Shown here piece after piece: positions 1-9,211 of a stretch of DNA of 64,000 bases. The DNA lies in NCBI GenBank assembly GCA_910587035.1, contig CAJUMQ010000002.1:168089-232088 (forward strand). The letters run 5' to 3'. This DNA is from an uncultured Desulfovibrio sp. (GTDB lineage Bacteria; Desulfobacterota; Desulfovibrionia; Desulfovibrionales; Desulfovibrionaceae). The position numbers were made by a program, and so were the translations under genes. Within the stretch, counting starts at the first letter, position 1; each line of letters begins with the position of its first letter. The notes under the pieces were generated by a model that saw only the letters and a program-made list of their open reading frames with translations, had not been told where the DNA came from and ran no database searches.

Positions 1-2199
1 TTCAGCATCGAAGATGGCAAGCTGGTATTCACGCAGGATAAAGCATGGACTCATGAAAAGGGTGAAGATGCAAAGACCTTTGACTCTGTCGCTTTCAAGG
101 TGACCGATGCCAATGGCAATCTCACAACCCTTACCGCCACTGTTACAATCAAGGATGATACCCCGACTATGTCCTTCACCAGCAGCGAGCTGGATTTGTT
201 TGGCGGCACCACATATGAAAGCACAAACCCGCAAAAGCCAGGCATACTGACATACGACTTTGGAGCAGACAGGAGCGATGGCAAGGCCATCATCATAACA
301 GTCAATGGCGTCGAACAGAAGTTGCAGCTTGATGCCAATGGCAAACTTGTGGATCAGGATATCCAGGGCAAGTATGGCATCCTGCATATCAAGGCTGATG
401 GCAAGTATGCATACACAGCACAAGAGGATGTCACAGGTGTTGATGAATTCAAATTCTCCATCACCGACTCAGACGCCGACAGCATGTCCGGCAGCGCCAC
501 TGGCGACCCATTTGTGCTCAAGGTGAATGTCAAACCGCTGCCTGAACTGGCTTTTGAAACAGATGACGCTGATGTGGAGAGCGATAAGGCCATCTCCGTC
601 ACTGACATTCCAGAGGGTCTGAATATCACCAATATTGACGAGGTGAATGAGCAGGTTAAAGAGTTTGGTAGTTTCAGAATAGATGGCGACAAGCTAATCT
701 TCACTCAGACTGGCGCATATCAGCACCCTGCGGGAGTTGACACAGCCAACCGGCCTTTTGAATTCAAAGCAGTTGATAGCCTCGGTCATCCACTGAATAT
801 AAATGCGACTGTCACCATTAATGACGATCGGTCAGAATGGCTCAATCCATCTGGAGACTATACAAGGGATGGAACCGAGATCACCGCAAATGGTGTCTTC
901 ACTTTGGATTATGGCGCTGACGGAGTCGCCAATGGAGGAGATCCGCTTGAAAGCCTGGCCATCAGCCTTGCTTCTTCAGGAACAGGGGAGGGCTTTCCGC
1001 CTATAATCTTGTCCCTCACAAAGACTGACGATGGAGAATGGCAGGCAACAAATGGCGCTACATCATTGACAGTAAGGAAAACTGGCACAGACAACGAATT
1101 CAGTTTTGACCTTTATGCAGATGCCAGCGTGATTCAAGGCAAGGGTGTAAAACTTGTCCTGACTGCAAAAGATGGCGATCAGGACAGCACTGTCATAAAT
1201 TATGAAATCCCTGCTAATGAAAATGCAGGCAATCTCACAATAAGGGTTGAAAATAAAACTCAACCCCTGGCCACTGCCGCCGCGGCCTTTGGCATTTCCA
1301 GCAGCATGGTGGCGGACAATATCCCGGCTCTGGACAACCAGCACCAAAAAGAGACAGATGAATCCCAGCCTGCAAGCCATGCCGCTGGAATCTCTGCCAA
1401 TGAGGATGCCATGGCTGTCCCGGTTGAACCCAATGGAGATGAAAATGCTGAAGTAGTTGCGACGCAGGTCACTTCTCCTGATGGAGCCCCGCTCCCGCTT
1501 GTGGAGGATATGGACCAGCCAACCATGCAATCTGCTCAGGATGCGGATCTGAATCTGGTTGCGGATATTTCAGGCACAGCTTCAGAAAGCCTGGCTGCCC
1601 GTGCCGGCATGTCTGATGAGGCAAATGCGGATACCGGTTTCGAAAACCTGATCAATCTGGAAGGACACACCCTGTTCACAGGCACGGATGGCAATGACTT
1701 CATAGATGCCGGCAGGGATGCGGATGCCATCAGGGCTGGCGCCGGCGATGACATGATCGTCTATGATCCCACCGACTATCTTATTGATGGCGGCGATGGC
1801 ATTGATTTCCTGCTCAATGCATCAAGCCCAGCCGGTTCCCATACCCTGGCCGAAATGCTGGCCAATGGGGAAAATGCCGATGCCAGCACGCCAATGGTCC
1901 TGGATGTGGAGGTGATGATTAGCGGTCTTGATCTGACTGAGGTGCGGACACTTGATAATCTGGCGGAAAAATGCGGCCTCACTCTCAGCCGCAATGAGTC
2001 CGGCGATGTGACATCGGTAACACTTGGGGATGGCTGGCGCGAAGCCGCCCAGACCCAGGGAGAATCGTCGCATACAACAACATATGAGAATGGCGAAATC
2101 ACTCTGGAGACAACTCTTGCCAATATATCGGGTGGAGAGTCCGGACAGATTGTGCTGGCAATAGCCCAGGCCCAGACATCTGCGGAAACAGGCATGTAG
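1..2199 (+). CDS. Giant repeat/RTX adhesin, C-terminal part (5' end outside window)
   Basis: The frame is open from base 1, so only the last 732 residues are visible. At least two copies of a roughly 200-residue repeat unit occur, each containing a DGKLxFTQ-like strand and ending in ATVTIxDD (near nt 130-160 and 810-830). This is typical of VCBS/Ig-like extender domains in long adhesins. Near nt 1670-1810 there are short RTX-like glycine/aspartate repeats (GTDGND, GAGDDM, GGDGID), the calcium-binding motif that precedes a type I secretion signal. The protein is therefore probably exported by an ABC/HlyD/TolC system and folds on the cell surface. A LapA-like N-terminal retention domain with a LapG site would lie upstream and cannot be checked. 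An LapBCE-type exporter and LapG homolog lie about 45 kb to the right. Adhesin identity is confident; membership of a Lap system is inferred. Confidence 0.85.
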   Translation, partial: FSIEDGKLVFTQDKAWTHEKGEDAKTFDSVAFKVTDANGNLTTLTATVTIKDDTPTMSFTSSELDLFGGTTYESTNPQKPGILTYDFGADRSDGKAIIITVNGVEQKLQLDANGKLVDQDIQGKYGILHIKADGKYAYTAQEDVTGVDEFKFSITDSDADSMSGSATGDPFVLKVNVKPLPELAFETDDADVESDKAISVTDIPEGLNITNIDEVNEQVKEFGSFRIDGDKLIFTQTGAYQHPAGVDTANRPFEFKAVDSLGHPLNINATVTINDDRSEWLNPSGDYTRDGTEITANGVFTLDYGADGVANGGDPLESLAISLASSGTGEGFPPIILSLTKTDDGEWQATNGATSLTVRKTGTDNEFSFDLYADASVIQGKGVKLVLTAKDGDQDSTVINYEIPANENAGNLTIRVENKTQPLATAAAAFGISSSMVADNIPALDNQHQKETDESQPASHAAGISANEDAMAVPVEPNGDENAEVVATQVTSPDGAPLPLVEDMDQPTMQSAQDADLNLVADISGTASESLAARAGMSDEANADTGFENLINLEGHTLFTGTDGNDFIDAGRDADAIRAGAGDDMIVYDPTDYLIDGGDGIDFLLNASSPAGSHTLAEMLANGENADASTPMVLDVEVMISGLDLTEVRTLDNLAEKCGLTLSRNESGDVTSVTLGDGWREAAQTQGESSHTTTYENGEITLETTLANISGGESGQIVLAIAQAQTSAETGM

Positions 2200-2205
2200 G
2201 ATGCC

Positions 2206-2239
2206 ATGGCCCGGACCGGTTCAGGCCGGTCCGGGCCAT
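2206..2239 (+). terminator. 14-bp perfect stem-loop between adhesin and glycosyltransferase
   Basis: ATGGCCCGGACCGG pairs perfectly with CCGGTCCGGGCCAT across a 6-base loop. It begins seven bases after the adhesin stop codon. There is no clear T-tract after it, so it may attenuate rather than fully terminate, or stabilise the 3' end of the adhesin mRNA. The next gene starts 19 bases downstream. Confidence 0.55.
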
Positions 2240-2257
2240 CATTCTCCAGTAGCGGAT

Positions 2258-3418
2258 ATGCGATATCTTTTTGTCTGCAGCCGTTCTCCGGGAAATCTGG
2301 GCGCCATCGCCTCCTGGCTTGCCAGGCAGGATGAGGTGATTTTTGCCTCCGGCCGTGAACGGCGTGAATACGCCATTGCCGGAGTGCGCCGCGTTATTCT
2401 CAAAAAGCCGGACAATAAGAAAACCGACAAAAACGACTATCTGGATTTATGGCAGGATGCACTGAGGGTCAGCCGATCGACAAACATGACCCTGGGATCG
2501 GTGCGCGACAGCGGCTATGACCCGGACATTATAATTTCCTCCTCCGCCAATGGCTCCGCATTCTCCCTGCGGGAGCTGTTCCCCTCCGCGCTCCATGTGA
2601 ATTTTCTTGAATATGAATCCCCGGCCCTCAAATCCGGCCGCGGGCCGGCCATGCGATACGCCCTGCAGTCACTGCAGGCCATGCAGGCGCATCTGGCCTT
2701 TTCTTTCTTCAAGCCGGAACCCTTCCTTTTCGGTCAGGAAGTCTGCCGTAAAATCCGGCCGGCTCCACTCGCTGTGGACACGGATTTCTTTTCGCCCTGT
2801 TGTGGCCCAGGGTTTTCCTGCTGGAAATTTTCCAGCCCGCAGGAGCTCCTTGCCTTCAACCTGCAGGATGCCTCTCTGGACCAGACAGGCAAAGCCTGGG
2901 AAACAGCAGCCCTGCTCCTGCAAAAGAGGCCGCAAAGCCATATCGCGATGCTGCTGCCAAACAGCTTTTTCATGCGTGGAATACTGGAAAGGCTGGAGTC
3001 CCTCCCAAAAGACTTGCAAGCACGTCTCTATCCGGAAATTTTTCTTGAGCATGTTGAATACCGCAACCTTCTGGCATCCTCAAGGCTTGTCATCACACCG
3101 TATGCCAGAACAGACGCCAGGGGTAATCTGGAGGCCATGAGCTGCGCCTCTGTGCTTGTTGCCCCCAAGGCCTGCGACAGCTTTTTTCGGCATGGCGATA
3201 ACATGCTTGCCCTGCCGGATGAAAACCCTCGGCACCAGTCCGATATCATTGCGGAGTGGCTGGACGGTGCCGGTGTTCTGAAGGAAATGGGCCGACGGGC
3301 CAGAAATGATGTGGAAAACGAGTTTTGCCTGCAAAAGGTCATTCCACCTTTCATGCAAAAAATAACATCCGCCTGGGCGAAACTTTGCGACGGCAGACAA
3401 CAGACGGAAAAGCCATGA
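2258..3418 (+). CDS. Glycosyltransferase (GT4-like), adhesin-linked
   Basis: The protein has 386 residues and starts MRYLFVCSRSPGN, which resembles the first Rossmann strand of GT-B enzymes. I prefer this ATG to one at 2201, which would translate through the 2206-2239 hairpin. The C-terminal half has the GT4-like run ITPYARTDARGNLEAMSC followed by a PALPDENP-type region, where family members bind the nucleotide-sugar. It would transfer a sugar to an unknown acceptor in the cytoplasm. Its position right behind the adhesin suggests adhesin or surface-polysaccharide modification, but that is inference. Its stop overlaps the next start (ATGA at 3415-3418), implying translational coupling. Confidence 0.6.
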   Translation: MRYLFVCSRSPGNLGAIASWLARQDEVIFASGRERREYAIAGVRRVILKKPDNKKTDKNDYLDLWQDALRVSRSTNMTLGSVRDSGYDPDIIISSSANGSAFSLRELFPSALHVNFLEYESPALKSGRGPAMRYALQSLQAMQAHLAFSFFKPEPFLFGQEVCRKIRPAPLAVDTDFFSPCCGPGFSCWKFSSPQELLAFNLQDASLDQTGKAWETAALLLQKRPQSHIAMLLPNSFFMRGILERLESLPKDLQARLYPEIFLEHVEYRNLLASSRLVITPYARTDARGNLEAMSCASVLVAPKACDSFFRHGDNMLALPDENPRHQSDIIAEWLDGAGVLKEMGRRARNDVENEFCLQKVIPPFMQKITSAWAKLCDGRQQTEKP

Positions 3419-4392
3419 CCCCGGCGCCCCTGTGCACACAGTTTCTCAACAATTTCAGCTCCCGAAACAGGGAGCTGTGGAAAAAGGCGGATGAATTGCG
3501 GCACCTGCGCAAAAATGGCTTAAAAGCCTGGGACCCGCGCATTTTCCTGCCTCTTGACGCCTGGATTCTTCTGCTTGAGAAAGCCTGCCCTGGAGTTGGG
3601 CGGGAACATTTTGACCGGCTTGTTGTCGGTTTCTCCACCGCCGGAGCCTGGCGTCCGGCCCAGGATATTGTGCGTTTTGACAGGGGGCTGCAATCCTCGC
3701 TCATGGCCGCGCCCTGGCCGGGAGCCCTGCCCATGCTTGAAAAGCTGCCGGCCTGGTGCATTTATTTTGATACCGGCCCCATGTGGGTCAATGGCCATGC
3801 CGTCAATGGTTTTTTCGCATCGCTTGAACAGAACAACACAAGGGACACCCTTTTCCTGAGGCTGCTTTTTCTCGGCCATCCATATCTCTCGGTTCCCTTT
3901 CTTATTCCCCTGGGTGACTACAGCCTTGAAACAGCCCTGCTGCTATCCAATGACTTGATCCGCAGGAACCTGGCCGCCAGGGGACAGACTGACTCTGCGG
4001 AAAGCATGCCCTTTTCCGATGCCGGGCTGTGCGGGGCGCTGAATCTTGTGCTTCATGTTTGCGTAAGCGTCAGGGATGAGAATGAATATTTTGCGCGGCG
4101 GCAACCAGTAAAAACCAGGCATGGAGGCTGGCGTATATTTCCGCCAGCCACACCTAGAATTCATCAGATTGGGGAGAAGGCGGAAGCGAACCCCGAACAT
4201 TGCCGGGCTGCCACAGTAATAAAAGGAGTCAGGTCCGGACCAGGCCCGCACATAAGGCGCGCGCACTGGCATGGATACTGGAAAGGCTCCATAAAAAAGG
4301 GGGAGCAACGCAGATTTGAGATGAGATGGCTTGCGCCGGTGCCTGTGGCCCAGCACAGGCCAGGGGGAACAGCAAAAAAAGCTGACCCCTGA
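3415..4392 (+). CDS. AcrVA2-family anti-CRISPR-like protein
   Basis: The product is 325 residues, close to the roughly 320 residues of AcrVA2 from Moraxella bovoculi. Blocks that match the AcrVA2 pattern as I recall it are a GAWR block near residues 77-80, LPAWCIYFD at 111-119, HQIGEK at 250-255, and a C-terminal signature PHIRRAHWHGYWKG (278-291) followed by FEMRW (301-305). AcrVA2 lowers Cas12a levels by acting on cas12a mRNA during translation. Many bacterial homologs have no known role, so anti-CRISPR activity here is not implied. The ATG at 3415 overlaps the glycosyltransferase stop (ATGA), and an upstream in-frame ATG at 3325 would lie inside that gene. No signal peptide or membrane segment is apparent. 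No phage or plasmid genes flank it. The family assignment rests on memory of the sequence, not on an alignment. Confidence 0.7.
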   Translation: MTPAPLCTQFLNNFSSRNRELWKKADELRHLRKNGLKAWDPRIFLPLDAWILLLEKACPGVGREHFDRLVVGFSTAGAWRPAQDIVRFDRGLQSSLMAAPWPGALPMLEKLPAWCIYFDTGPMWVNGHAVNGFFASLEQNNTRDTLFLRLLFLGHPYLSVPFLIPLGDYSLETALLLSNDLIRRNLAARGQTDSAESMPFSDAGLCGALNLVLHVCVSVRDENEYFARRQPVKTRHGGWRIFPPATPRIHQIGEKAEANPEHCRAATVIKGVRSGPGPHIRRAHWHGYWKGSIKKGEQRRFEMRWLAPVPVAQHRPGGTAKKADP

Positions 4393-4592
4393 CGCATGTC
4401 CTTTTGTTGCTGCAAACATGAAAAAGCCACGCAATCCAGGAAATATGCATCCAGGCTGTTGCCAGTAGCCACATTGCATGCCTGCCAATCTCCCTTGATT
4501 TTGTTGTGCGCTATTTTTCTCCGCGCCCCGCTTGCCTCCGGCCGCCAAAATGTTTACAAAAATCGGAGCGAACAGAAAACGCGGACTTGTCC

Positions 4593-5231
4593 ATGCCAAC
4601 ACAGACAGAAACCGGGCAGCGTCCAAAAGGGCGGCCCCGCGAATTTGACAGGGAAAAGGCCCTGCAGGCCGCGCTGGAGATATTCTGGCGGCAGGGCTAT
4701 GAGCCTGCGTCTGTTGCGGATCTGTGCAAGGCAATGGATATCAACCCCCCCAGCCTATACTGCTCCTTTGGCAACAAGGCCGGCCTTTTTCTGGAAGCCC
4801 TCAGCCATTACGAACATATTTACTGGCTGGAGCCATCCCAAAAATTCATGAATGAGCCGGACATATACAAGGCTGTGGCAGATTATTTCACCTCCGCCGC
4901 AAAAATACTCCTGGCACCCAACACTCCCTGCGGCTGCATGGTGGTGCTGGCGGCCGTGAATATTGCGGAGAGCGAGGAAAAAATAATCAACTCGGTGCGA
5001 GCCATGCGCATGGAAACAAAAAAAATGTTTTCTGACAGATTGCGCCAGGCCATCGATGATGGCCAGATACCGGAAGACACCGATGTGCCGGCACTGGCTG
5101 GCGCCCTGAATACTTTTCTGGAAGGTCTCTCCCTTCAGGCCAGAGATGGCCTCTTTCAATCCGAACTCAAGGCAATTGCCGGTTGCGCCGTGCGCATGCT
5201 GCCTGCCCCTGCCAGGGGTATCGCCCCATAA
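4593..5231 (+). CDS. TetR/AcrR family transcriptional regulator
   Basis: The 212-residue protein begins with a short basic leader, then the TetR helix-turn-helix. The segment REFDREKALQAALEIFWRQG leads into ASVADLCKAMDI and SLYCSFGNKAGLF, the classic TetR DNA-recognition pattern. The remainder is helical, as expected for a ligand-binding dimerisation domain. The start at 4593 fits the family's N-terminal length; an ATG at 4506 would add 29 unlikely residues. The Shine-Dalgarno site is weak. The 200 bases upstream hold no gene. The antiporter gene follows after 89 bases on the same strand and is a plausible target, but no operator palindrome is obvious. Confidence 0.88.
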   Translation: MPTQTETGQRPKGRPREFDREKALQAALEIFWRQGYEPASVADLCKAMDINPPSLYCSFGNKAGLFLEALSHYEHIYWLEPSQKFMNEPDIYKAVADYFTSAAKILLAPNTPCGCMVVLAAVNIAESEEKIINSVRAMRMETKKMFSDRLRQAIDDGQIPEDTDVPALAGALNTFLEGLSLQARDGLFQSELKAIAGCAVRMLPAPARGIAP

Positions 5232-5320
5232 ACACGTTTCCAACCCTTCCCCGCCAAACCTGGCCAACTTTACCGGCACTCCCGGCCAGTGCCAGTCAAT
5301 AAATCCTCACGGTATGCAAA

Positions 5321-6778
5321 ATGGCGGAATCAGATACAGTCTCCAAAGATAACAAAATTGGTGTAGTGGGCGCCACATTCCTTGTGGCGGGCAACATGAT
5401 GGGCTCCGGCGTGTTCATGCTCCCGGCCAATCTGGCGGCCTTTGGCAGCGTTTCCCTGCTCGGCTGGCTGACAACCACTGCCGGGGCCATTGCCCTGGCC
5501 CTTGTATTCTCAAAACTTGCCAATATTGACCCTGCTGCCGGTGGACCCTACGCATACAGCCGCAAGGCCTTTGGCGATTATATGGGCTATCAGACAAATC
5601 TCGTCTACTGGGTCGCCAATGTGGTGGGCAATGTGGGCCTGGGGGTGGCGGCCATTGGCTATCTTTCCCACTTCTGGGGCATCTTTGACGATCCCTACAT
5701 TTGTGTGGCCGCGCAGATTTTTCTCATCTGGAGTCTGGCGTACGCCAATATGCTTGGTCCAAGATTTATCGGCTTTGTGCAATCTGTGGCCACATCCATC
5801 AAGCTGCTGCCCATTCTCGGCGTGGCCCTGCTTGGCTGGTTCTGGTTTGATCCGCATCTGTTTGAGAGCTGCTGGAATGTCACGGGCCAGAGCGCCTTCC
5901 ATGCCTACAGTAGCACCATAAATCTTACACTCTGGGCATTCATTGGTGTTGAAAGCGCCTCCGTCTCCACTGCTGTTGTCAAAAACCCGCGCAAAAATGT
6001 GCCCATCGCCACCATCAGTGGGGTGACCATTGCCGGAGCATGCTACATACTCAGCTCCTCTGCCATCATGGGCATGATACCCAATCACGAGCTTGTTGCC
6101 TCCTCCGCCCCTTTTGCCGATGCCGTGCGTTTTGCCCTTGGCGACATGGCCGGCAATGTGGTTGCAGGCTGCGCGGCTCTTGGGTGCATAGGCTCCCTTG
6201 GCGGCTGGATTATGATTGTCAGCCAGAGCGCCAAGGCTGCCGCTGATGACTGTCTTTTTGGCAGCCTCTTCGCAAGGGTAAATGCCAATGGCGTGCCGGT
6301 ATGGGGTCTTTTTGTGGTTGCCACACTCATGAGCGTCATGGCCCTGTTCACAATTTCCCCGGCCGCAAACGCCCAGTTTGCAAAGCTGGCCTCCACAGCT
6401 GTCATTCTCACCCTGCTGCCCTATCTTTATTCCTGCATATCCATCAAGGTGCTGGCCTTTAATGTGCTGCGCAACAACCAGTATTTTTTATATGTCCTGA
6501 TAGGTTTCCTGGGCGCCATCTTCTGCATGAGCGCCCTCATCAGCGCGGACCCGGGCCAGACGCGATGGTCCCTCATTTTCGTCATTGCCACCATTGTGCT
6601 TTATTCCGCCGCCATCACCAGGCGCTGTGAAATGACCGAGGGCGTGTTCCGCCCCGGTGGCCTTGCGCCAGGCTGGGTGAGAATGCTCACCCTTGTCACA
6701 ACACTGGCGGTGCTTGCGGTGACATTCTGGCTGACTGTTAGCGATATTGATCCCTTTCCAAAGCTGCTTGTGCATTAA
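5321..6778 (+). CDS. adiC: AdiC-like basic amino acid/polyamine antiporter (APC superfamily)
   Basis: The 485-residue inner-membrane protein has about twelve hydrophobic segments and is strikingly like E. coli AdiC, the arginine/agmatine antiporter. Signature features are the unwound helix 1 motif GSG (28-30) in GNMMGSGVFMLPANL, the gating glutamate in FIGVESASV (Glu211, equivalent to AdiC Glu208) and the substrate-stacking tryptophan in GSLGGW (Trp296, equivalent to Trp293). Family members exchange arginine or ornithine for agmatine or putrescine, often for acid resistance. No decarboxylase gene is adjacent, so the substrate pair is uncertain and PotE/CadB-type specificity remains possible. 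Neighbours are a TetR regulator upstream and nrfHA 170 bases downstream. Confidence 0.82.
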   Translation: MAESDTVSKDNKIGVVGATFLVAGNMMGSGVFMLPANLAAFGSVSLLGWLTTTAGAIALALVFSKLANIDPAAGGPYAYSRKAFGDYMGYQTNLVYWVANVVGNVGLGVAAIGYLSHFWGIFDDPYICVAAQIFLIWSLAYANMLGPRFIGFVQSVATSIKLLPILGVALLGWFWFDPHLFESCWNVTGQSAFHAYSSTINLTLWAFIGVESASVSTAVVKNPRKNVPIATISGVTIAGACYILSSSAIMGMIPNHELVASSAPFADAVRFALGDMAGNVVAGCAALGCIGSLGGWIMIVSQSAKAAADDCLFGSLFARVNANGVPVWGLFVVATLMSVMALFTISPAANAQFAKLASTAVILTLLPYLYSCISIKVLAFNVLRNNQYFLYVLIGFLGAIFCMSALISADPGQTRWSLIFVIATIVLYSAAITRRCEMTEGVFRPGGLAPGWVRMLTLVTTLAVLAVTFWLTVSDIDPFPKLLVH

Positions 6779-6948
6779 CAAACAGATTTAAAACTCCAGC
6801 ATATGGCACTTTCAGGCAATATGCGACTGTGTTTCAGCAGCCGGCATTGCCTATTTTCCATGGCTAAAATCTGGGTGCTATCTCTTGCAAATAACTGCAT
6901 AAAATGAGAATTTCGAGAAAACACCTAAACCATATTCAGGAGGAGATC

Positions 6949-7437
6949 ATGGAGGGCGGCAGAAATGGCCCCGCTCAAAAGTCTTCCATAAGGGGCTGGA
7001 AATGGCTTTTGTGTGGTCTGGTTGGAGGAATTGTCATTTCCGGGGTGTTCGCCTGGGCGCTCAATGCCACGGATCAGCGGCAGTTCTGCGCATCATGCCA
7101 CATTATGCGGGAGGCGGCAGTAACGCAGAAAAAGGGCATGCATGCCAATCTGGCCTGCAATGAATGCCATGCTCCACATGCTCTGGCGGCCAAGCTGCCA
7201 TTCAAGGCTGTGGCAGGCATGGAGGACATCATTGGCAACCTTCAGGGCAAGGATATTCCCATCCCGCCGGCCAAAAGACATCGCGATGTAATCAACCAGA
7301 ATTGCATCAACTGTCATAGCCCGGTGAATGTCAAGGTCGCAAGCATGGCCGTCAAGCCATACTGCACCGATTGCCACAGAAGCGTCGCCCATATGCGGCT
7401 TAATCCCATAAGCGAAAGGACGGTGGGATATGATTAA
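6949..7437 (+). CDS. nrfH: NrfH, membrane tetrahaem cytochrome c quinol dehydrogenase
   Basis: NrfH takes electrons from menaquinol and passes them to NrfA for nitrite reduction to ammonia. The 162-residue protein has one N-terminal membrane anchor (about residues 17-38) and four CxxCH haem motifs: CASCH (47-51), CNECH (from 70), CINCH (from 119) and CTDCH (from 139). A methionine sits two residues after the first motif (CASCHIM), consistent with the Met-ligated haem 1 seen in Desulfovibrio NrfH. The start at 6949 follows a strong AGGAGGAG Shine-Dalgarno site; an ATG at 6904 lies upstream of that site. Its stop overlaps the nrfA start, so the two subunits are translationally coupled. Confidence 0.96.
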   Translation: MEGGRNGPAQKSSIRGWKWLLCGLVGGIVISGVFAWALNATDQRQFCASCHIMREAAVTQKKGMHANLACNECHAPHALAAKLPFKAVAGMEDIIGNLQGKDIPIPPAKRHRDVINQNCINCHSPVNVKVASMAVKPYCTDCHRSVAHMRLNPISERTVGYD

Positions 7438-9010
7438 AAGATTTATGGCGCTTGCAACAATTCTTGTTGGCGCATCCCTGCTTTGCGCATGCGGCGATGA
7501 TGTGAATGTGGATCTTCAGCCGCCAGTCTACAAAACAGGCATCGATCCCCAGAATATCAGCATGGATGCCTTTAAGTCCCAGTTCCCCAACCAGTATGAA
7601 ACATACATGTGGAACAACCGTGACAAGGAGATGACCGTCTACAAGGGCTCCATCCCATATCACAAGAATGACAATGTCAATCCTTTGCCCAAGGGCTACA
7701 AATATGCGCAGCCATATCTGAAGAACCTTTGGCTCGGCTATCCCTTCATGTATGAATACAATGAAACCCGGGGCCATACCCGCGCGATAAATGACTTTGT
7801 AAACATAGACCGCATTAACCGCTATGGCGAAAAGGGGCTTTTGCCAGCCACATGCTGGAATTGCAAGACGCCCAAAATGATGGACTGGATCAGGGAATAT
7901 GGCGACAAGTTCTGGGCCATGGATGTCAACAGCTTCCGCGCCCCGGACAAGGTCAACGAAATCCAGAACTCCATATCCTGCGCCACATGCCATGACCCGG
8001 CCACCATGGAGCTGCGCCTCTACTCGGTGCCTCTTCAGGACTGGCTCAAGCGCAGCGGCCGTGACTGGAGCAAAATCTCCAGGAACGAGAAGCGCAGCCT
8101 GGTTTGCGCCCAATGCCATGTGGAATACTACTTTACGGCAAAGGGCAATGGCCCCACAGCAAAGCCTGTATTCCCCTGGGATAATGGCCTCGATCCTGAA
8201 GACATGTACCAGTACTACAAGACCCATGGGCCCAAGAATGCCGAGGGCAAGGAAACCCAGTTTGTCGACTTTGTCCATGCGGCATCCAAAACGCCCATCA
8301 TAAAGATGCAGCATCCTGATTATGAAATGTGGAGCAATGGCCCCCATGGTTCGGCTGGAGTCTCCTGTGCCGATTGCCACATGCCATATATGCGCATGGA
8401 TGGCCAGAAGTTCTCAAGCCACTGGATGACATCGCCACTTAAGGATCCCCAGATGCGCGCCTGCCGGCAATGCCATTTTGACAAGTCGCCGGAATATCTC
8501 AAGGCCCGCGTAATCTATGTGCAGGAAAAAACCTACAACCAGCTTATCAAGGCCCAGGCTGCATCCGTGCGCGCCCATGAGGCCATTCGCATGGCCAGCC
8601 AGTGGGAGGGCGCAAAGGCGCCCAACTACGACCAGCTTCTGGCTGAAGCTCGCGAGATCAACCGCAAGGGACAGCTTTTCTGGGATTATGTCTCCGCAGA
8701 AAATGGCGTTGGCTTCCACAATCCCGCAAAGTCCCTTGATACGCTAATGACTTCAATGGAATGCAGCCAGAAGGCGGTGGAACTGGCAGAGGCTGCCACC
8801 AATTATGGCATCTGCCCTGCCCTGGCGCCTGACATTGAAACAGTTGTGCCACCGATCCTCAACCTCAGCCGCAAACTGCAGCAGGACAGGGCTTTCCTGG
8901 ACAAGGGCAACTGGACAAAAATACTGCCCACTCTGCCCGAAGCTCCCCAGGTCTGGTTTGGCCAGGATTACAGGCCGGCTTCCGCAAACCAGGGTGAAGC
9001 AGCCAAATAA
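7430..9010 (+). CDS. nrfA: NrfA, pentahaem cytochrome c nitrite reductase (ammonia-forming)
   Basis: NrfA performs the six-electron reduction of nitrite to ammonium in the periplasm. The 526-residue protein has a lipoprotein-type signal peptide (LLCAC, lipobox Cys21). It carries the active-site CWNCK motif (from 142), whose lysine ligates the catalytic haem, plus four CxxCH motifs: CATCH (from 184), CAQCH (226), CADCH (313) and CRQCH (345). Length and spacing fit the Desulfovibrio NrfA family. The gene overlaps nrfH by 8 bases and ends at a strong terminator, so nrfHA is a two-gene unit. The lipobox suggests attachment to the membrane, in line with a tight NrfHA complex. This gives nitrite detoxification and possibly respiratory growth on nitrite. 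Confidence 0.97.
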   Translation: MIKRFMALATILVGASLLCACGDDVNVDLQPPVYKTGIDPQNISMDAFKSQFPNQYETYMWNNRDKEMTVYKGSIPYHKNDNVNPLPKGYKYAQPYLKNLWLGYPFMYEYNETRGHTRAINDFVNIDRINRYGEKGLLPATCWNCKTPKMMDWIREYGDKFWAMDVNSFRAPDKVNEIQNSISCATCHDPATMELRLYSVPLQDWLKRSGRDWSKISRNEKRSLVCAQCHVEYYFTAKGNGPTAKPVFPWDNGLDPEDMYQYYKTHGPKNAEGKETQFVDFVHAASKTPIIKMQHPDYEMWSNGPHGSAGVSCADCHMPYMRMDGQKFSSHWMTSPLKDPQMRACRQCHFDKSPEYLKARVIYVQEKTYNQLIKAQAASVRAHEAIRMASQWEGAKAPNYDQLLAEAREINRKGQLFWDYVSAENGVGFHNPAKSLDTLMTSMECSQKAVELAEAATNYGICPALAPDIETVVPPILNLSRKLQQDRAFLDKGNWTKILPTLPEAPQVWFGQDYRPASANQGEAAK

Positions 9011-9040
9011 TATTGGCCTGCACGGCATCCCACTATAAAT

Positions 9041-9077
9041 AAAGGCCCGGAATGCAGCCATTGCTTCCGGGCCTTTT
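9041..9077 (+). terminator. Intrinsic terminator of nrfHA
   Basis: GGCCCGGAA pairs with TTCCGGGCC across a 12-base loop and is followed by TTTT. It begins about 30 bases after the nrfA stop codon. Confidence 0.85.
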
Positions 9078-9211
9078 GCCTTATACATATTATGTAAGCC
9101 ATATCACCAACGGGCTGGACAAGGCCGCAATTGGCAGGCTAATCTTTTACCTGTTCATGGGATGGGAGTGTTTATCCTCCCATCCCCACAGTTAGACTCT
9201 GGTGGAAAAAT

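Noticed and set aside
3943..4734. A 263-codon minus-strand frame opposite the AcrVA2-like gene and regulator
   Set aside because: It overlaps both coding genes and the intergenic gap, with no recognisable protein features.
7400..8380. A 326-codon minus-strand frame opposite nrfA
   Set aside because: It is a shadow of NrfA, whose five haem motifs prove the plus strand.
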